This document shows, piece after piece, positions 42,946-51,600 of a stretch of DNA of 64,000 nt. Origin of the DNA: Oleiphilus messinensis (GTDB lineage: Bacteria > Pseudomonadota > Gammaproteobacteria > Pseudomonadales > Oleiphilaceae); contig NZ_CP021425.1 of NCBI RefSeq assembly GCF_002162375.1, positions 5,878,501 through 5,942,500 of the forward strand, written 5' to 3'. Within the stretch, counting starts at the first letter, position 1. Every line of letters starts with the position of its first letter. The notes below the pieces were generated by a model that had not been told where the DNA came from, did not search any database, and saw nothing but the letters and a program-made list of their open reading frames with translations. A program made the position numbers and the translations under genes.

Positions 42946-43854
42946 TCACAGACCGGTAGCATCGAATGGCAGAGCCTCGACCAGATAATCAATAAACGCC
43001 CGAAGTGCAGGCCGTTCATATTTATCCTGCAGGTAAACCGCATTGATACCGAACTGGGGGGACTCCGTCACACTGACCTTCCAGTCCGGGAAAATCTGCT
43101 GTAACCGACCATCCTGCAAACCATCGGCGACCATCCAGCTCAGCAACGCGGTGATGCCGAGTCCCTCACAGGCTGCCCGGTACAGCGGATCACCGCCTAC
43201 GGCCATTAAATTTCCAGCAACCGGCACTTTCAACGTATGCCGCTCCTGAGCGAAGTACCAGTGAGTGGTCTGGCGTTGCCGGTCCAGTGTGAGACAATTA
43301 TGGCCTTTAAGCTCCGCAGGATGTTGAGGTATACCTTGTCGCTTCAAGTAATCAGGTGATGCGACGACAATTGACTCGCCGCACACCAGCGGTCTTGCGC
43401 GCAAATTTGAATCCTGTAGAACGCCGGTCCGGATCGCAAGATCAACATTTTCCCGATGCAAGTCCACCATACGGTTGCTGATATCGAGAGCAATTTTCAC
43501 TTTCGGGTAGCGGGTTAAAAAAGCGGGTACCAGCGGCGTGATATAACGGTGACCGAAACTTTCAAAAACCGAAATACGCAACAGTCCGCAGGGTTCCTGA
43601 TGGCCTTGGCACAACTCTCCCTGAGCCTGTTGCCAGGCCGCCACCATGGCTTGCCCATGGGGAATCAGTTTCTGTCCGGCCTCGGTTACCGTCACGGTGT
43701 GAGTAGTACGGTGCAATAGCGTTGCACTGAATTCACGTTCAAGTTTATCAATCTGGCGACTGATACTGGACGGTGCCATCCCCAGAACTCGGCCTGCAGC
43801 AGAAAAACTGCCGGACTCCAGAACCTGCAACCAGACCACAATGGCTTCATACAT
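42946..43854 (-). CDS. LysR-family transcriptional regulator
   Basis: 302 residues. HTH: WLQVLESGSFSAAGRVLGMA, SSISRQIDKLEREFSATLLH, RTTHTVTVTEAG. The effector domain (LLRISVFESFGHRYITPLVP) is paralogous in style to the LysR at 40956. Divergent from the second nitroreductase, with a perfect 10-bp inverted repeat between them, so it most likely controls that gene. Confidence 0.92.
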   Translation of the reverse strand: MYEAIVVWLQVLESGSFSAAGRVLGMAPSSISRQIDKLEREFSATLLHRTTHTVTVTEAGQKLIPHGQAMVAAWQQAQGELCQGHQEPCGLLRISVFESFGHRYITPLVPAFLTRYPKVKIALDISNRMVDLHRENVDLAIRTGVLQDSNLRARPLVCGESIVVASPDYLKRQGIPQHPAELKGHNCLTLDRQRQTTHWYFAQERHTLKVPVAGNLMAVGGDPLYRAACEGLGITALLSWMVADGLQDGRLQQIFPDWKVSVTESPQFGINAVYLQDKYERPALRAFIDYLVEALPFDATGL

Positions 43855-43881
43855 GGCCTACCCCTTTCATTAGCTTTGCAG

Positions 43882-43906
43882 TTTATGCAAAACAAGTTTG
43901 CATAAA
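43882..43906. promoter_or_regulatory. Perfect inverted repeat, probable LysR operator
   Basis: TTTATGCAAA and TTTGCATAAA form a perfect 10-bp inverted repeat with a 5-base spacer, between divergent LysR and nitroreductase genes, 28 bases from the LysR start. Inner bases satisfy the T-N11-A pattern of LysR sites. Confidence 0.65.
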
Positions 43907-43980
43907 TGACTACTTCCAACGCTTTTCGAAAAGAGTAAAGTAACTTCACTCAAACAGCAAATCGATTCAGGAGACTCTCA

Positions 43981-44583
43981 ATGCGGACTTTGGAAGCCAT
44001 TGCTCAACGTCGCTCAATTAAACATTTCCAGCCCAACCAGGCGATGCCGGAACAGGATGTACAGCAACTCCTGAATGCGGCGCAACAGGCCCCGACCTCG
44101 TTCAACATTCAACATGGCCGGATTATCCGGGTGACGGACCCGGCACTCCGGATCAAACTACAGGAAGCCGCCTGGGGGCAGGCTCAAGTTACAGAGGCAA
44201 GTGAACTCTGGGCGCTTTGTGCAGACGTTGATGCCTGGAAAAAAGCCCCGCAACGGTACTGGCAAACCGTTGATGCCGACAAGCAACAATTTATTGTCAA
44301 TATGCTTACGGACTTCTACAGCGGGAAAGAACAACTGCAGCGCGACGAAGCCATTCGCTCCTGCGGCATCATCGGTCAAACTGTTATGCTGGCAGCCAAG
44401 GATCTGGGTTACGACAGCTGCCCTATGATCGGGTTTGATGCCGATGCGGTCGCAGATCTGATTCAGCTGCCTGAGGATCATGTCGTCGGGATGCTGATTG
44501 CCATCGGTACAGCATCGGAATCGGCATGGCCAAGAGGCGGTTTCATACCACAGGATGAAGTGGTCTTTGAAAACACCTTTTGA
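43981..44583 (+). CDS. Nitroreductase-family flavoprotein (copy 2)
   Basis: 200 residues. MRTLEAIAQRRSIKHFQPNQ is the FMN-binding start; QAPTSFNIQHGRIIRVTDPA, LQRDEAIRSCGIIGQTVMLA and QLPEDHVVGMLIAIGTA follow. One clear difference from copy 1: the tryptophan in NIQHWR is Gly here. Contains three cysteines where copy 1 has one. Divergent from a LysR gene with an operator-like repeat between them. Confidence 0.88.
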   Translation: MRTLEAIAQRRSIKHFQPNQAMPEQDVQQLLNAAQQAPTSFNIQHGRIIRVTDPALRIKLQEAAWGQAQVTEASELWALCADVDAWKKAPQRYWQTVDADKQQFIVNMLTDFYSGKEQLQRDEAIRSCGIIGQTVMLAAKDLGYDSCPMIGFDADAVADLIQLPEDHVVGMLIAIGTASESAWPRGGFIPQDEVVFENTF

Positions 44584-44595
44584 CCCGCAAAAAGC

Positions 44596-45285
44596 TTAAA
44601 GCGAACCACCCACATCCAGCTCAATGGCACGATCAAGAGTCGCAAGAAACGCTTCCCGTGCCTTGAGCTTGGTGCCCTTGTGAGCACGCATGTCCAGTTG
44701 GCTCAGTTGCTGGGCTAAAGCCGTTGCGGTGGCCAGCACCTGATCTTCCGGAACAACCTTGTCGAGGAATCCTGCAGCAACTGCACCTTTGGGATCAAAC
44801 ATCTCCGCACAGATCACAGACCGATTGAAATAGGCATCCGGTAAACGGGCTCGGGCCAATTCAACACCGGCATGATGCATCACCATACCAATCGCCACTT
44901 CATTCAGGCCAATCTTGTATGGCCCTTCCGCGCCAATACGAACATCCGCAGACAACAGAATAAATGCGCCCTTCGCTACCGCATGGCCGGTACAGGCCAC
45001 CACCACCGGTGTGGGGAACGAGAGTAAACGGCGTGATAGCGTTGACCCTTTTTTAACCAGAGCCATGGCCGCTTCCATGCTTTCTTTCATCACGGTCAAA
45101 TCATATCCGCCGGATAATATGCCGGGTTGTCCAGTAATCACAACCACAGCCTGATCTTGTTCCGCCTGATCCAGAGCCGCATTGAAGTCATCGATCAGTT
45201 GATGGGAAAAAGCATTCACTTTGCCGTTGTGCAACGTAATGGTGGCTACTTTATTCTGCACTGTATAGGTCAGTAAGTCGCTCAT
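44596..45285 (-). CDS. Enoyl-CoA hydratase/isomerase-family (crotonase-fold) protein
   Basis: 229 residues, shorter than the usual 255-260. VATITLHNGKVNAFSHQLID and GILSGGYDLTVM give the CoA-binding and oxyanion regions; VACTGHAVAKGAFILLSADV follows. The two catalytic glutamates of hydratases are not obvious (GLNEVAIGMVMHHAGVELAR has one), so the reaction may be isomerisation or thioester hydrolysis. Cytoplasmic. Convergent with the nitroreductase at 43981, 12 bases apart. Confidence 0.85.
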   Translation of the reverse strand: MSDLLTYTVQNKVATITLHNGKVNAFSHQLIDDFNAALDQAEQDQAVVVITGQPGILSGGYDLTVMKESMEAAMALVKKGSTLSRRLLSFPTPVVVACTGHAVAKGAFILLSADVRIGAEGPYKIGLNEVAIGMVMHHAGVELARARLPDAYFNRSVICAEMFDPKGAVAAGFLDKVVPEDQVLATATALAQQLSQLDMRAHKGTKLKAREAFLATLDRAIELDVGGSL

Positions 45286-45489
45286 GTTGAGTATGTCCTC
45301 TGAATCTGTTTTATATTCAAACGCCGTAGCATACCAGAATTGAGAGGCACTGTGACGGAATTAACAAATTCCATTTCGTCATCCCTATTCCTTGAAAAAC
45401 AATCCTTCTCTCTCGATGAATCTGTACAAATAATGCTCTATTATTCTAGTAGATTCCGAGCAATTAAATTCTGCTAACCGGGGGCGAAT

Positions 45490-46299
45490 ATGAAAACCTA
45501 TGCACTACACACTCTGTTGTTAAGCTGCAGTGTACTATTCGCCGATATTTCCCATGCGGAAAAACCCGTCACCCCCTGTGAAACCCTTCGCGTCACCGGC
45601 AACCCGGACTATCCTCCAGCCCTGTGGCGCTCGAAAAAAGACCCCAAAAAACTGATCGGTATCGCGGTGGAGGTGCTTTCAGAGGCTTTGGCACCGGAGC
45701 ATATTGAAGTCAAATCCCTGCATGTTGGTGCGTGGTCCCGATCTCAGGAGCAAGCCCGATCCGGAGCCATTGATATGTTAACCGGGGCATTTATCACCGA
45801 TGAGCGCCAAACTTACATGGATTATGTCAAACCACCGTTTATGGAAATGCCAAGTGTTATCTGGGTAAAACAGAATACGGCGTTCAAATTCGACGGGTGG
45901 TCCGATCTCAAAGGTAAACTGGGGGTGACACTGATCAACAACAGCTTCGGGCAAAAATTTGACCAGTTTGCAGCCGAACACCTGGAAATTACGGGCGTGC
46001 GAACCGCGGAACAAGTGTTTCGTCTGGTAGGGTTGGGGCGGATGGATTACGGGCTCTATGAGTTGTATCAAGGTAAAGCCATAGCCCAGGTCTCGGACGC
46101 GATGAAAGGCGTTCGCCATCTCGACCCGCCGGTCAGTTCGGAAGGTTTGTACTACGCGCTGTCCAAATCATCCGTTTGCAACACACCTAAACTTCGATTT
46201 TATCTGAACCGTAAAATTGCCGAACTTGTAGAAGCGGGCCTGCCAACCAAGCTGGAGGCGAAATATCTGGAACTCTGGAAACAGGAGAGCCTCAAATAA
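45490..46299 (+). CDS. Periplasmic amino-acid-type substrate-binding protein
   Basis: 269 residues. Signal peptide ending ISHAE, then a SBP_bac_3 domain: LRVTGNPDYPPALWRSKKDP, SGAIDMLTGAFITDERQTYM, LKGKLGVTLINNSFG. This fold binds small solutes for ABC importers or sensors. No permease or ATPase gene is adjacent, and many such orphan proteins in this group of bacteria have unknown ligands. Convergent with the Phe/Tyr operon. Confidence 0.85.
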   Translation: MKTYALHTLLLSCSVLFADISHAEKPVTPCETLRVTGNPDYPPALWRSKKDPKKLIGIAVEVLSEALAPEHIEVKSLHVGAWSRSQEQARSGAIDMLTGAFITDERQTYMDYVKPPFMEMPSVIWVKQNTAFKFDGWSDLKGKLGVTLINNSFGQKFDQFAAEHLEITGVRTAEQVFRLVGLGRMDYGLYELYQGKAIAQVSDAMKGVRHLDPPVSSEGLYYALSKSSVCNTPKLRFYLNRKIAELVEAGLPTKLEAKYLELWKQESLK

Positions 46300-46321
46300 C
46301 GGCAGCCTCAATCTATCGACC

Positions 46322-47002
46322 TTATTCGGGGGCATCTGGCTGGTTCTCCGGCAACGCACGGCTGAATGCCTCATGCTGCAAACAGGATTCATAGATTTGG
46401 TTTATCCGAGGGTAAGTCTCCATGCTACATTTAAACCGGTGAGCGTTGTATGCCTGGGGTACCAACATGATATCAGCCAGAGTCGGATCCGGCCCAAAAC
46501 AATAGGATCCCAGGCCGATAAAAGGTTGCAGAGTTTCCTCCAATGCCCGAAAACCGGTCGCAATCCAGTGTTCATACCAGGCTTGCTGTTGTTCGGCACT
46601 TATTTGCAGCGGGCTCTGCAAATACTGTAATACACTTAAGTTATTCAAGGGGTGGATATCACACGCTATCGCCTGGGCAAAAGCATGCACCTTTGATTTC
46701 AACGACAGATCCGCAGGATAGATTGAGGGCTCCGGCGACTGCTCATTTAAATATTCAATGATGGTTAAAGACTGTGTCACAAGTACTGGTGGAGCGTCTC
46801 CGCGCCCCGGCTCCAGCACCTCCAGTACCGGCACGCGCTCCTGCGGATTAAGGCTATGAAAAGCAGCCTGATGCTGCTCGCCCCCATCACGGACAAGATG
46901 TACACTCTCCTGCACATAATCCAGCCCTTTCAGGTTGAGTGCGATTCGTACCCGAAAGGCTGCGCTGGAGCGCCAGTAATCGTATAACTTGTACTGCCTC
47001 AT
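46322..47002 (-). CDS. maiA: Maleylacetoacetate isomerase (zeta-class GST)
   Basis: 226 residues from the ATG at 47002, eight bases after AGGG; an ATG three codons earlier is possible. LYDYWRSSAAFRVRIALNLK carries the zeta-class SSxxxRVR glutathione-binding motif; NPQERVPVLEV and TQSLTIIEYLNEQSP bind glutathione. Converts maleylacetoacetate to fumarylacetoacetate. Last gene of the phenylalanine/tyrosine operon, 31 bases after fahA. Confidence 0.93.
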   Translation of the reverse strand: MRQYKLYDYWRSSAAFRVRIALNLKGLDYVQESVHLVRDGGEQHQAAFHSLNPQERVPVLEVLEPGRGDAPPVLVTQSLTIIEYLNEQSPEPSIYPADLSLKSKVHAFAQAIACDIHPLNNLSVLQYLQSPLQISAEQQQAWYEHWIATGFRALEETLQPFIGLGSYCFGPDPTLADIMLVPQAYNAHRFKCSMETYPRINQIYESCLQHEAFSRALPENQPDAPE

Positions 47003-47033
47003 ATCAGTCATCCCTATTTTACTATTCTGGTTA

Positions 47034-48092
47034 TCAATCCTGTTCTCCCGGCGCTTGCAACACCCGCTGCACAATGGCCCCGAAAATTGAAACGCCATCC
47101 GGATCCAGCATTTCAATTCGGATCTGGTCCCCGAAACGCAGAAACGGCGTTATCGGTGCGCCGGTTTCGATGGTTTCAATCATGCGCACTTCGGCAAGAC
47201 AGCTCGAGCCCACGGAGCGGTCCCGATTCGACACCGTACCGGAACCAATAATTGTGCCCGCAGCAAGGGGGCGAGTTCGGGCAGCATGAGCAATCAGCGT
47301 GGGAAAGTCAAAAACCATGTCCACGCCAGCATCGGGCTGTCCCAGGAGTGAGTCATTCACCCAGGAGCACAGGGGTAAATGCAATTTGTGTCCATCCCAG
47401 CATTCACCCAGTTCATCGGGTGTGACGGCCACGGGAGAGAAGGCACTGGAGGGCTTACTCTGAAAGAAACCAAATCCTTTGGCTAACTCACCCGGTATCA
47501 GACTGCGCAATGATACATCGTTAACCAGCAAGACCAGTCGAATCAACTTCCCCGCTGCAGACGCATCAATTCCCATTGGAACCTCATCCGTAATCACCGC
47601 GACCTCCGCTTCGAGATCAATTCCCCAGGATTCCGAAGCGGCCACAATGGGATCACAGGGCCCAAGAAACTTGTCACTACCACCTTGATACATCAGTGGA
47701 TCGCTCCAGAATGACTCCGGCATCGTCGCGCCTCGCGCCTTGCGAACCAATTCGACATGATTGACATAGGCGCTGCCATCGGCCCATTGGTAGGCACGAG
47801 GCAGCGGTGAGGCACAGCGTTGCGGATCAAAATCAGCGACGGAGATGTCTGTATTCACTTTGGTATCGCGAGTATTAACTTTAGAATCGCACGTATTCCC
47901 GTTGGAACCATCAGCATTAACACGCAGAACGTTCTCCCGCGCTTGCAATAAGGGATAAAGATCCTGCCAGTGATCCAGCAAATACTGCAGGGTTGGCGCA
48001 ATATCCGACGCAGTTACATAGCGGGATAAGTCTCGGGATACGAGCACCAGCTCGCCATCCCGGGTGTTATTTTTCAAGCTCGCAAGCTTCAT
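47034..48092 (-). CDS. fahA: Fumarylacetoacetate hydrolase
   Basis: 352 residues from the ATG at 48092 (GAGGAG ahead). Hydrolyses fumarylacetoacetate to fumarate and acetoacetate. MKLASLKNNTRDGELVLVSR matches bacterial FahA starts; SWGIDLEAEVAVITDEVPMG holds the metal-binding Glu residues, and LAAGTIIGSGTVSNRDRSVG the C-terminal active-site loop. An insert at about residues 63-85, GSNGNTCDSKVNTRDTKVNT, has an internal repeat (DSKVNT, DTKVNT) that homologues lack as far as I recall; probably a slippage expansion. Confidence 0.93.
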   Translation of the reverse strand: MKLASLKNNTRDGELVLVSRDLSRYVTASDIAPTLQYLLDHWQDLYPLLQARENVLRVNADGSNGNTCDSKVNTRDTKVNTDISVADFDPQRCASPLPRAYQWADGSAYVNHVELVRKARGATMPESFWSDPLMYQGGSDKFLGPCDPIVAASESWGIDLEAEVAVITDEVPMGIDASAAGKLIRLVLLVNDVSLRSLIPGELAKGFGFFQSKPSSAFSPVAVTPDELGECWDGHKLHLPLCSWVNDSLLGQPDAGVDMVFDFPTLIAHAARTRPLAAGTIIGSGTVSNRDRSVGSSCLAEVRMIETIETGAPITPFLRFGDQIRIEMLDPDGVSIFGAIVQRVLQAPGEQD

Positions 48093-48109
48093 CGTGGTCT
48101 TCTCCTCGG

Positions 48110-49240
48110 TTATTCTGCCTGAGACCAGGACTGAGCATACTCGACCCATTCGACCTGACACGCATCCGGCCCGACTTCCAGTGGATCACGGGTATCCACC
48201 ATCACGGCAACCTCGTCGGTGTCTTTTCGGGCATGGGCCTGGCCTGCCGCAAACGCTTTGGGGTGAGGGCCGTGGGTAAACCCGCTGGGGTGGAATGTCA
48301 CCATCCCCGGACCAATATTATCCCGACTGAAAAAATTTCCCTGATGATAGAAAATGACTTCGTCAAAATCATCGTTATTGTGAAAAAACGGTACTTTCAA
48401 CGCTCCTGGATCTGACTCGATGGGTCGGGGCACAAACGTACACACCACAAATCGGGCAGCAACAAAGGTACTGTGGGCCGAGGGTGGCAGATGATAGCGA
48501 TGGGAGGCAACAGGCCGAATATCCCGCCAGTTAATTCGAACCACCGACAGGTCTCCATGCCAGCCCAAGGCGTCCAGCGGGTTGAAGGGGTAGGTGATCC
48601 ATGACAATGCATTTTGTTTTTTCACCTGCACCCGCCATTCACGTTCGTCCTGCTGAGCCAGAAATTCGGGATTGATTTCCGGAACATCCAGCATCATTGG
48701 ATCAAAAATCGCATGGGGACCCAATACGCCCTTATCCGGTAATTGATAACTGTCCTGAGTCGCTTCGATCAGTAGCAGCGTCATGGTGCGTTCCGGCTCC
48801 AACCGCCATTGGGTACCCCGGGGGATCACCAAATAATCGCCTTCATGCACCGTTAAATGGCCATAATCGCAGAACAGCGCCCCCTGCCCCTGATGCACAA
48901 ACAGCAGATCATCACCATCAGCATTGCGCACCAAATGCGGCATCGCCCCTTCACATTGCCAGATACGGTACTGGCAACAGGGGTTATGCAAAACCAGCGG
49001 TGCATCAAAGGGACTGCTCTTACACAACGACAGACGATTAAGATCAAATGCCCGTGGCCGAAGTGGCCCATCCCAGTTTGTCCAGGCGGTCGGGGGGTGA
49101 CGGTGGTGAAAGTGCGTGGCAGGCCCGAAAAAGCCACTACGTCCCGCCTCCCGCTCATAGGGTGCCTCCTCCGGCAGGTCAGCATGAGCCTGACGGGAGA
49201 CCTTACCTTCCTGGTGAGGAAAACGAATCCAGTTACGCAT
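48110..49240 (-). CDS. hmgA: Homogentisate 1,2-dioxygenase
   Basis: 376 residues. Non-heme iron cupin enzyme that opens the homogentisate ring to maleylacetoacetate. MVTFHPSGFTHGPHPKAF carries the iron-site histidines, NDDFDEVIFYHQGNF the conserved Glu region. Shorter than the roughly 430-residue Pseudomonas HmgA, belonging to the compact bacterial type. GGAGGCGG ribosome site, overlapping the hppD stop by 8 bases, so translation is coupled. Confidence 0.92.
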   Translation of the reverse strand: MRNWIRFPHQEGKVSRQAHADLPEEAPYEREAGRSGFFGPATHFHHRHPPTAWTNWDGPLRPRAFDLNRLSLCKSSPFDAPLVLHNPCCQYRIWQCEGAMPHLVRNADGDDLLFVHQGQGALFCDYGHLTVHEGDYLVIPRGTQWRLEPERTMTLLLIEATQDSYQLPDKGVLGPHAIFDPMMLDVPEINPEFLAQQDEREWRVQVKKQNALSWITYPFNPLDALGWHGDLSVVRINWRDIRPVASHRYHLPPSAHSTFVAARFVVCTFVPRPIESDPGALKVPFFHNNDDFDEVIFYHQGNFFSRDNIGPGMVTFHPSGFTHGPHPKAFAAGQAHARKDTDEVAVMVDTRDPLEVGPDACQVEWVEYAQSWSQAE

Positions 49241-50393
49241 GGTTACCGCCTCCCGAGCTCGGATTTCGAGCCGCTAATTTCGGATCCAGCAATCCACGCC
49301 GGATTTGATCTTCCTCGATGGATTCGAACAGCGCCTGGAAATTCCCCTCACCGAAGCCTTCATTACCCTTTCGCTGGATAATTTCGAAAAAGATGGGGCC
49401 AATCACCGTGTTGGTAAAAATCTGCAGCAGTAATCCTTCTTTTTTCCGTGGATTACCATCTACCAATATGCGCAACGCCTGCAAAAGCGACACGTTTTCC
49501 CCATGACCAGGAACCCGTGCATCCACCTTTTCATAATAGGTATCGGGCGTATCCATAAAACTGATCCCGGATACCTGCATGGCTTCAACCGTTTGATAGA
49601 TATCTTCAGTAGACAACGCGATATGCTGAATACCTTCACCATGGTATGACTGCAGATACTCTTCAATCTGGGAATGATCATCCGACGATTCGTTGATCGG
49701 GATGCGGATCTTGCCGCAGGGCGACGTCATCGCGCGACTGTGCAGCCCCGTCAATTTACCTTCGATATTGAAAAAACGAATTTCACGGAAGTTTGCAATT
49801 CGCTCATAAAACCGGGCCCACTCATCCAGCCCCCCTTGAAACACATTATGGGTGAGATGATCGAGGGTTTTCAGACCCAGACCCACGGGGAACCGATCAA
49901 CGTGATCAAAGTACTCAAAATCATTGTCGTAGATTGTGTCTGCTCCGGAGGCAGAGCGCCCCGCATCCGGGCGGGATAAATCATCGTATTGGTCAACAAA
50001 ATACAACACACTGTCACCGATACCGTAAATGGCAGGCAACTGTAATTCATCACCTCGGACATCAGACTTGTCAAAAGGCGCAGCGCCCCGGGACAGGGCG
50101 TATTCAAACGCCTTTTGTGCATCCTTCACCCGAAACGCCATGGCACTGGCGCAGGGGCCATGGAGCTTGCTGAATTGATGGAAGTAACTGGGCGACTCAT
50201 CATTCAACAGGAAATTAATATCCCCCTGCCGGTAAAGCGTAATTTTTTTGCGCTTATGGCGGGCAATTGCGGTGAAACCCAATTTTTGAAACAAGGGCTT
50301 CAGGCTATCCACACCGGCCTGAGTCGGTGCGCCAAATTCAACAAATTCGAATCCATCTGTTCCCAGTGGATTATGGTGGCTGATATCGGTCAT
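49233..50393 (-). CDS. hppD: 4-hydroxyphenylpyruvate dioxygenase
   Basis: 386 residues. Converts 4-hydroxyphenylpyruvate to homogentisate. Two vicinal-oxygen-chelate halves; iron ligands appear in LKTLDHLTHNVF (His), GEGIQHIALSTEDIY (His) and GPIFFEIIQRKGNEGFGEGN (Glu), the last being the family signature. Start MTDISHHNPLG after a GAGAGAG site. A palindrome (50454-50467) sits upstream. Overlaps hmgA by 8 bases. Confidence 0.95.
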   Translation of the reverse strand: MTDISHHNPLGTDGFEFVEFGAPTQAGVDSLKPLFQKLGFTAIARHKRKKITLYRQGDINFLLNDESPSYFHQFSKLHGPCASAMAFRVKDAQKAFEYALSRGAAPFDKSDVRGDELQLPAIYGIGDSVLYFVDQYDDLSRPDAGRSASGADTIYDNDFEYFDHVDRFPVGLGLKTLDHLTHNVFQGGLDEWARFYERIANFREIRFFNIEGKLTGLHSRAMTSPCGKIRIPINESSDDHSQIEEYLQSYHGEGIQHIALSTEDIYQTVEAMQVSGISFMDTPDTYYEKVDARVPGHGENVSLLQALRILVDGNPRKKEGLLLQIFTNTVIGPIFFEIIQRKGNEGFGEGNFQALFESIEEDQIRRGLLDPKLAARNPSSGGGNHA

Positions 50394-50453
50394 GGTAATG
50401 CTCTCTCAATTGAATACGCGGGCCGTCCACACGGATAAAATGCGATGGTGGGT

Positions 50454-50467
50454 GTGAACGCGTTCAC
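50454..50467. promoter_or_regulatory. 14-bp perfect palindrome upstream of hppD
   Basis: GTGAACGCGTTCAC is a perfect palindrome, 60 bases ahead of the hppD start and overlapping the end of the 29-codon frame. It may be an operator for the catabolic genes; the regulator is not in the window. Confidence 0.4.
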
Positions 50468-50553
50468 CACTGGGCACGTATCTCTGCGGCGATAATGTGG
50501 ACAAACTTGCGTACATCCCCAATAACCGCTTTAAACAACAACTGATTGAACAT
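50464..50553 (-). CDS. 29-residue open frame between phhA and hppD
   Basis: An ATG at 50553 preceded by AGAGGAGACCGACC, a strong ribosome site, opens a frame reading MFNQLLFKAVIGDVRKFVHI and ending IAAEIRAQW. It occupies the place where a pterin-carbinolamine dehydratase gene (phhB) could be, but it is far too short and has no dehydratase motif. Either a small protein, a leader peptide, or chance. Confidence 0.35.
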   Translation of the reverse strand: MFNQLLFKAVIGDVRKFVHIIAAEIRAQW

Positions 50554-50574
50554 GGTCGGTCTCCTCTCCGCCTT

Positions 50575-51375
50575 CTAGCTGACGTGTTTCATCGCCGGGG
50601 CGGCAGGAAATGTCGGGGCGAAAAGACCTTTCTGTTTTGCCGTTCTGATGGCCTGCATAATATCGGACCGGGCAACATCAAAGAGCTGCTTCATATCCTC
50701 CAGGACGTAGTAGATGGGCTGCATGATATCAATTCGATAGGGGGTGCGAAGAACATCCATAATATTGAAATCGCGGTGTTCCGGTGTCGAGGTCAAACAG
50801 TACTCGGTTTCGCCAATCGATGATAAGATGCCTCCCCCGTAAATCTTGAGTCCGCGCGCGGTCTGCAGCAGCCCAAATTCCACCGTAAACCAGTACAATC
50901 GCGCCAGGAATACACGATCTTCTTTGTTCGCCCCATAGCCCAACCTGCCATAGGTTTGGGTAAACTCGGCAAAGAAAGGATTGGTCAACATGGCACAATG
51001 GCCATAGATTTCATGGAACAGATCAGGCTCCTGCAAGTAATCCATATCTTCGCGGGTGCGGATAAAGGTGGCACAAGGAAACTGTTTATGGGCCAGAAGA
51101 TCAAAAAAGCGATCAAATGGGATCAGTGCAGGTACTTGAGCCACTTCCCAGCCCGTATGTGCCCTTAACACCGATGAAACATCTTCCAGTTGCGGAATCT
51201 GGTCTGGCGGTAGATCCAGCAGGGTTAAGCCGTGTAAATATTGCGAGCAGGCAACATCTTTAACTGCCTTGCTTTGTCTGGCCATTAAATCATGCCAGAC
51301 CTGATGGTCGTCCGAAGAATAATGAATCACGCCAGTAGCATCAGGTTCTCTGGCCCTGTATTTTGACTCGCCCAT
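50575..51375 (-). CDS. phhA: Phenylalanine 4-monooxygenase
   Basis: 266 residues from the ATG at 51375 (GAGG ahead; a GTG two codons earlier is possible). Tetrahydrobiopterin-dependent iron enzyme that hydroxylates phenylalanine to tyrosine. QEPDLFHEIYGHCAML has the iron ligands H121 and H126, and LYWFTVEFGLLQT the third, E166. Length fits bacterial PhhA. First gene of the pathway row phhA-hppD-hmgA-fahA-maiA. Neither phhB nor an aromatic aminotransferase is in the window. Confidence 0.95.
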   Translation of the reverse strand: MGESKYRAREPDATGVIHYSSDDHQVWHDLMARQSKAVKDVACSQYLHGLTLLDLPPDQIPQLEDVSSVLRAHTGWEVAQVPALIPFDRFFDLLAHKQFPCATFIRTREDMDYLQEPDLFHEIYGHCAMLTNPFFAEFTQTYGRLGYGANKEDRVFLARLYWFTVEFGLLQTARGLKIYGGGILSSIGETEYCLTSTPEHRDFNIMDVLRTPYRIDIMQPIYYVLEDMKQLFDVARSDIMQAIRTAKQKGLFAPTFPAAPAMKHVS

Positions 51376-51533
51376 AATCACCTCATTGCGTTTTGGAAGG
51401 GTGTATTCCTTACGCGATCAACCCGCTTGTGGCAGGATGAATGTACACCGGGAAGGGGACCTTTATTTGATTAAAAACCATTCAAGGCGGACTTGTCCAG
51501 AGGAAAACGGTTACGCTTTATGACGGGCAGGAT

Positions 51534-51559
51534 GAAACGGGGCTAATTCGAAAGCCCCG
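51534..51559 (-). terminator. Hairpin terminator after the periplasmic DLH gene
   Basis: CGGGGCT and AGCCCCG form a 7-bp GC-rich stem with an 8-base loop; on the minus strand TTTC follows. It lies about 45 bases after the DLH-type stop and separates that gene from phhA. The short T run makes it moderate. Confidence 0.55.
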
Positions 51560-51600
51560 CCGGATAGAAAAGGAAGACGTACTGCCTGTAATGGTGGATC

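Noticed and set aside
51382-51500. Possible sigma-54 promoter upstream of phhA
   Set aside because: PhhA genes can be sigma-54 dependent, but the best TGG...TTG spacing here lacks the invariant GC of the -12 element.
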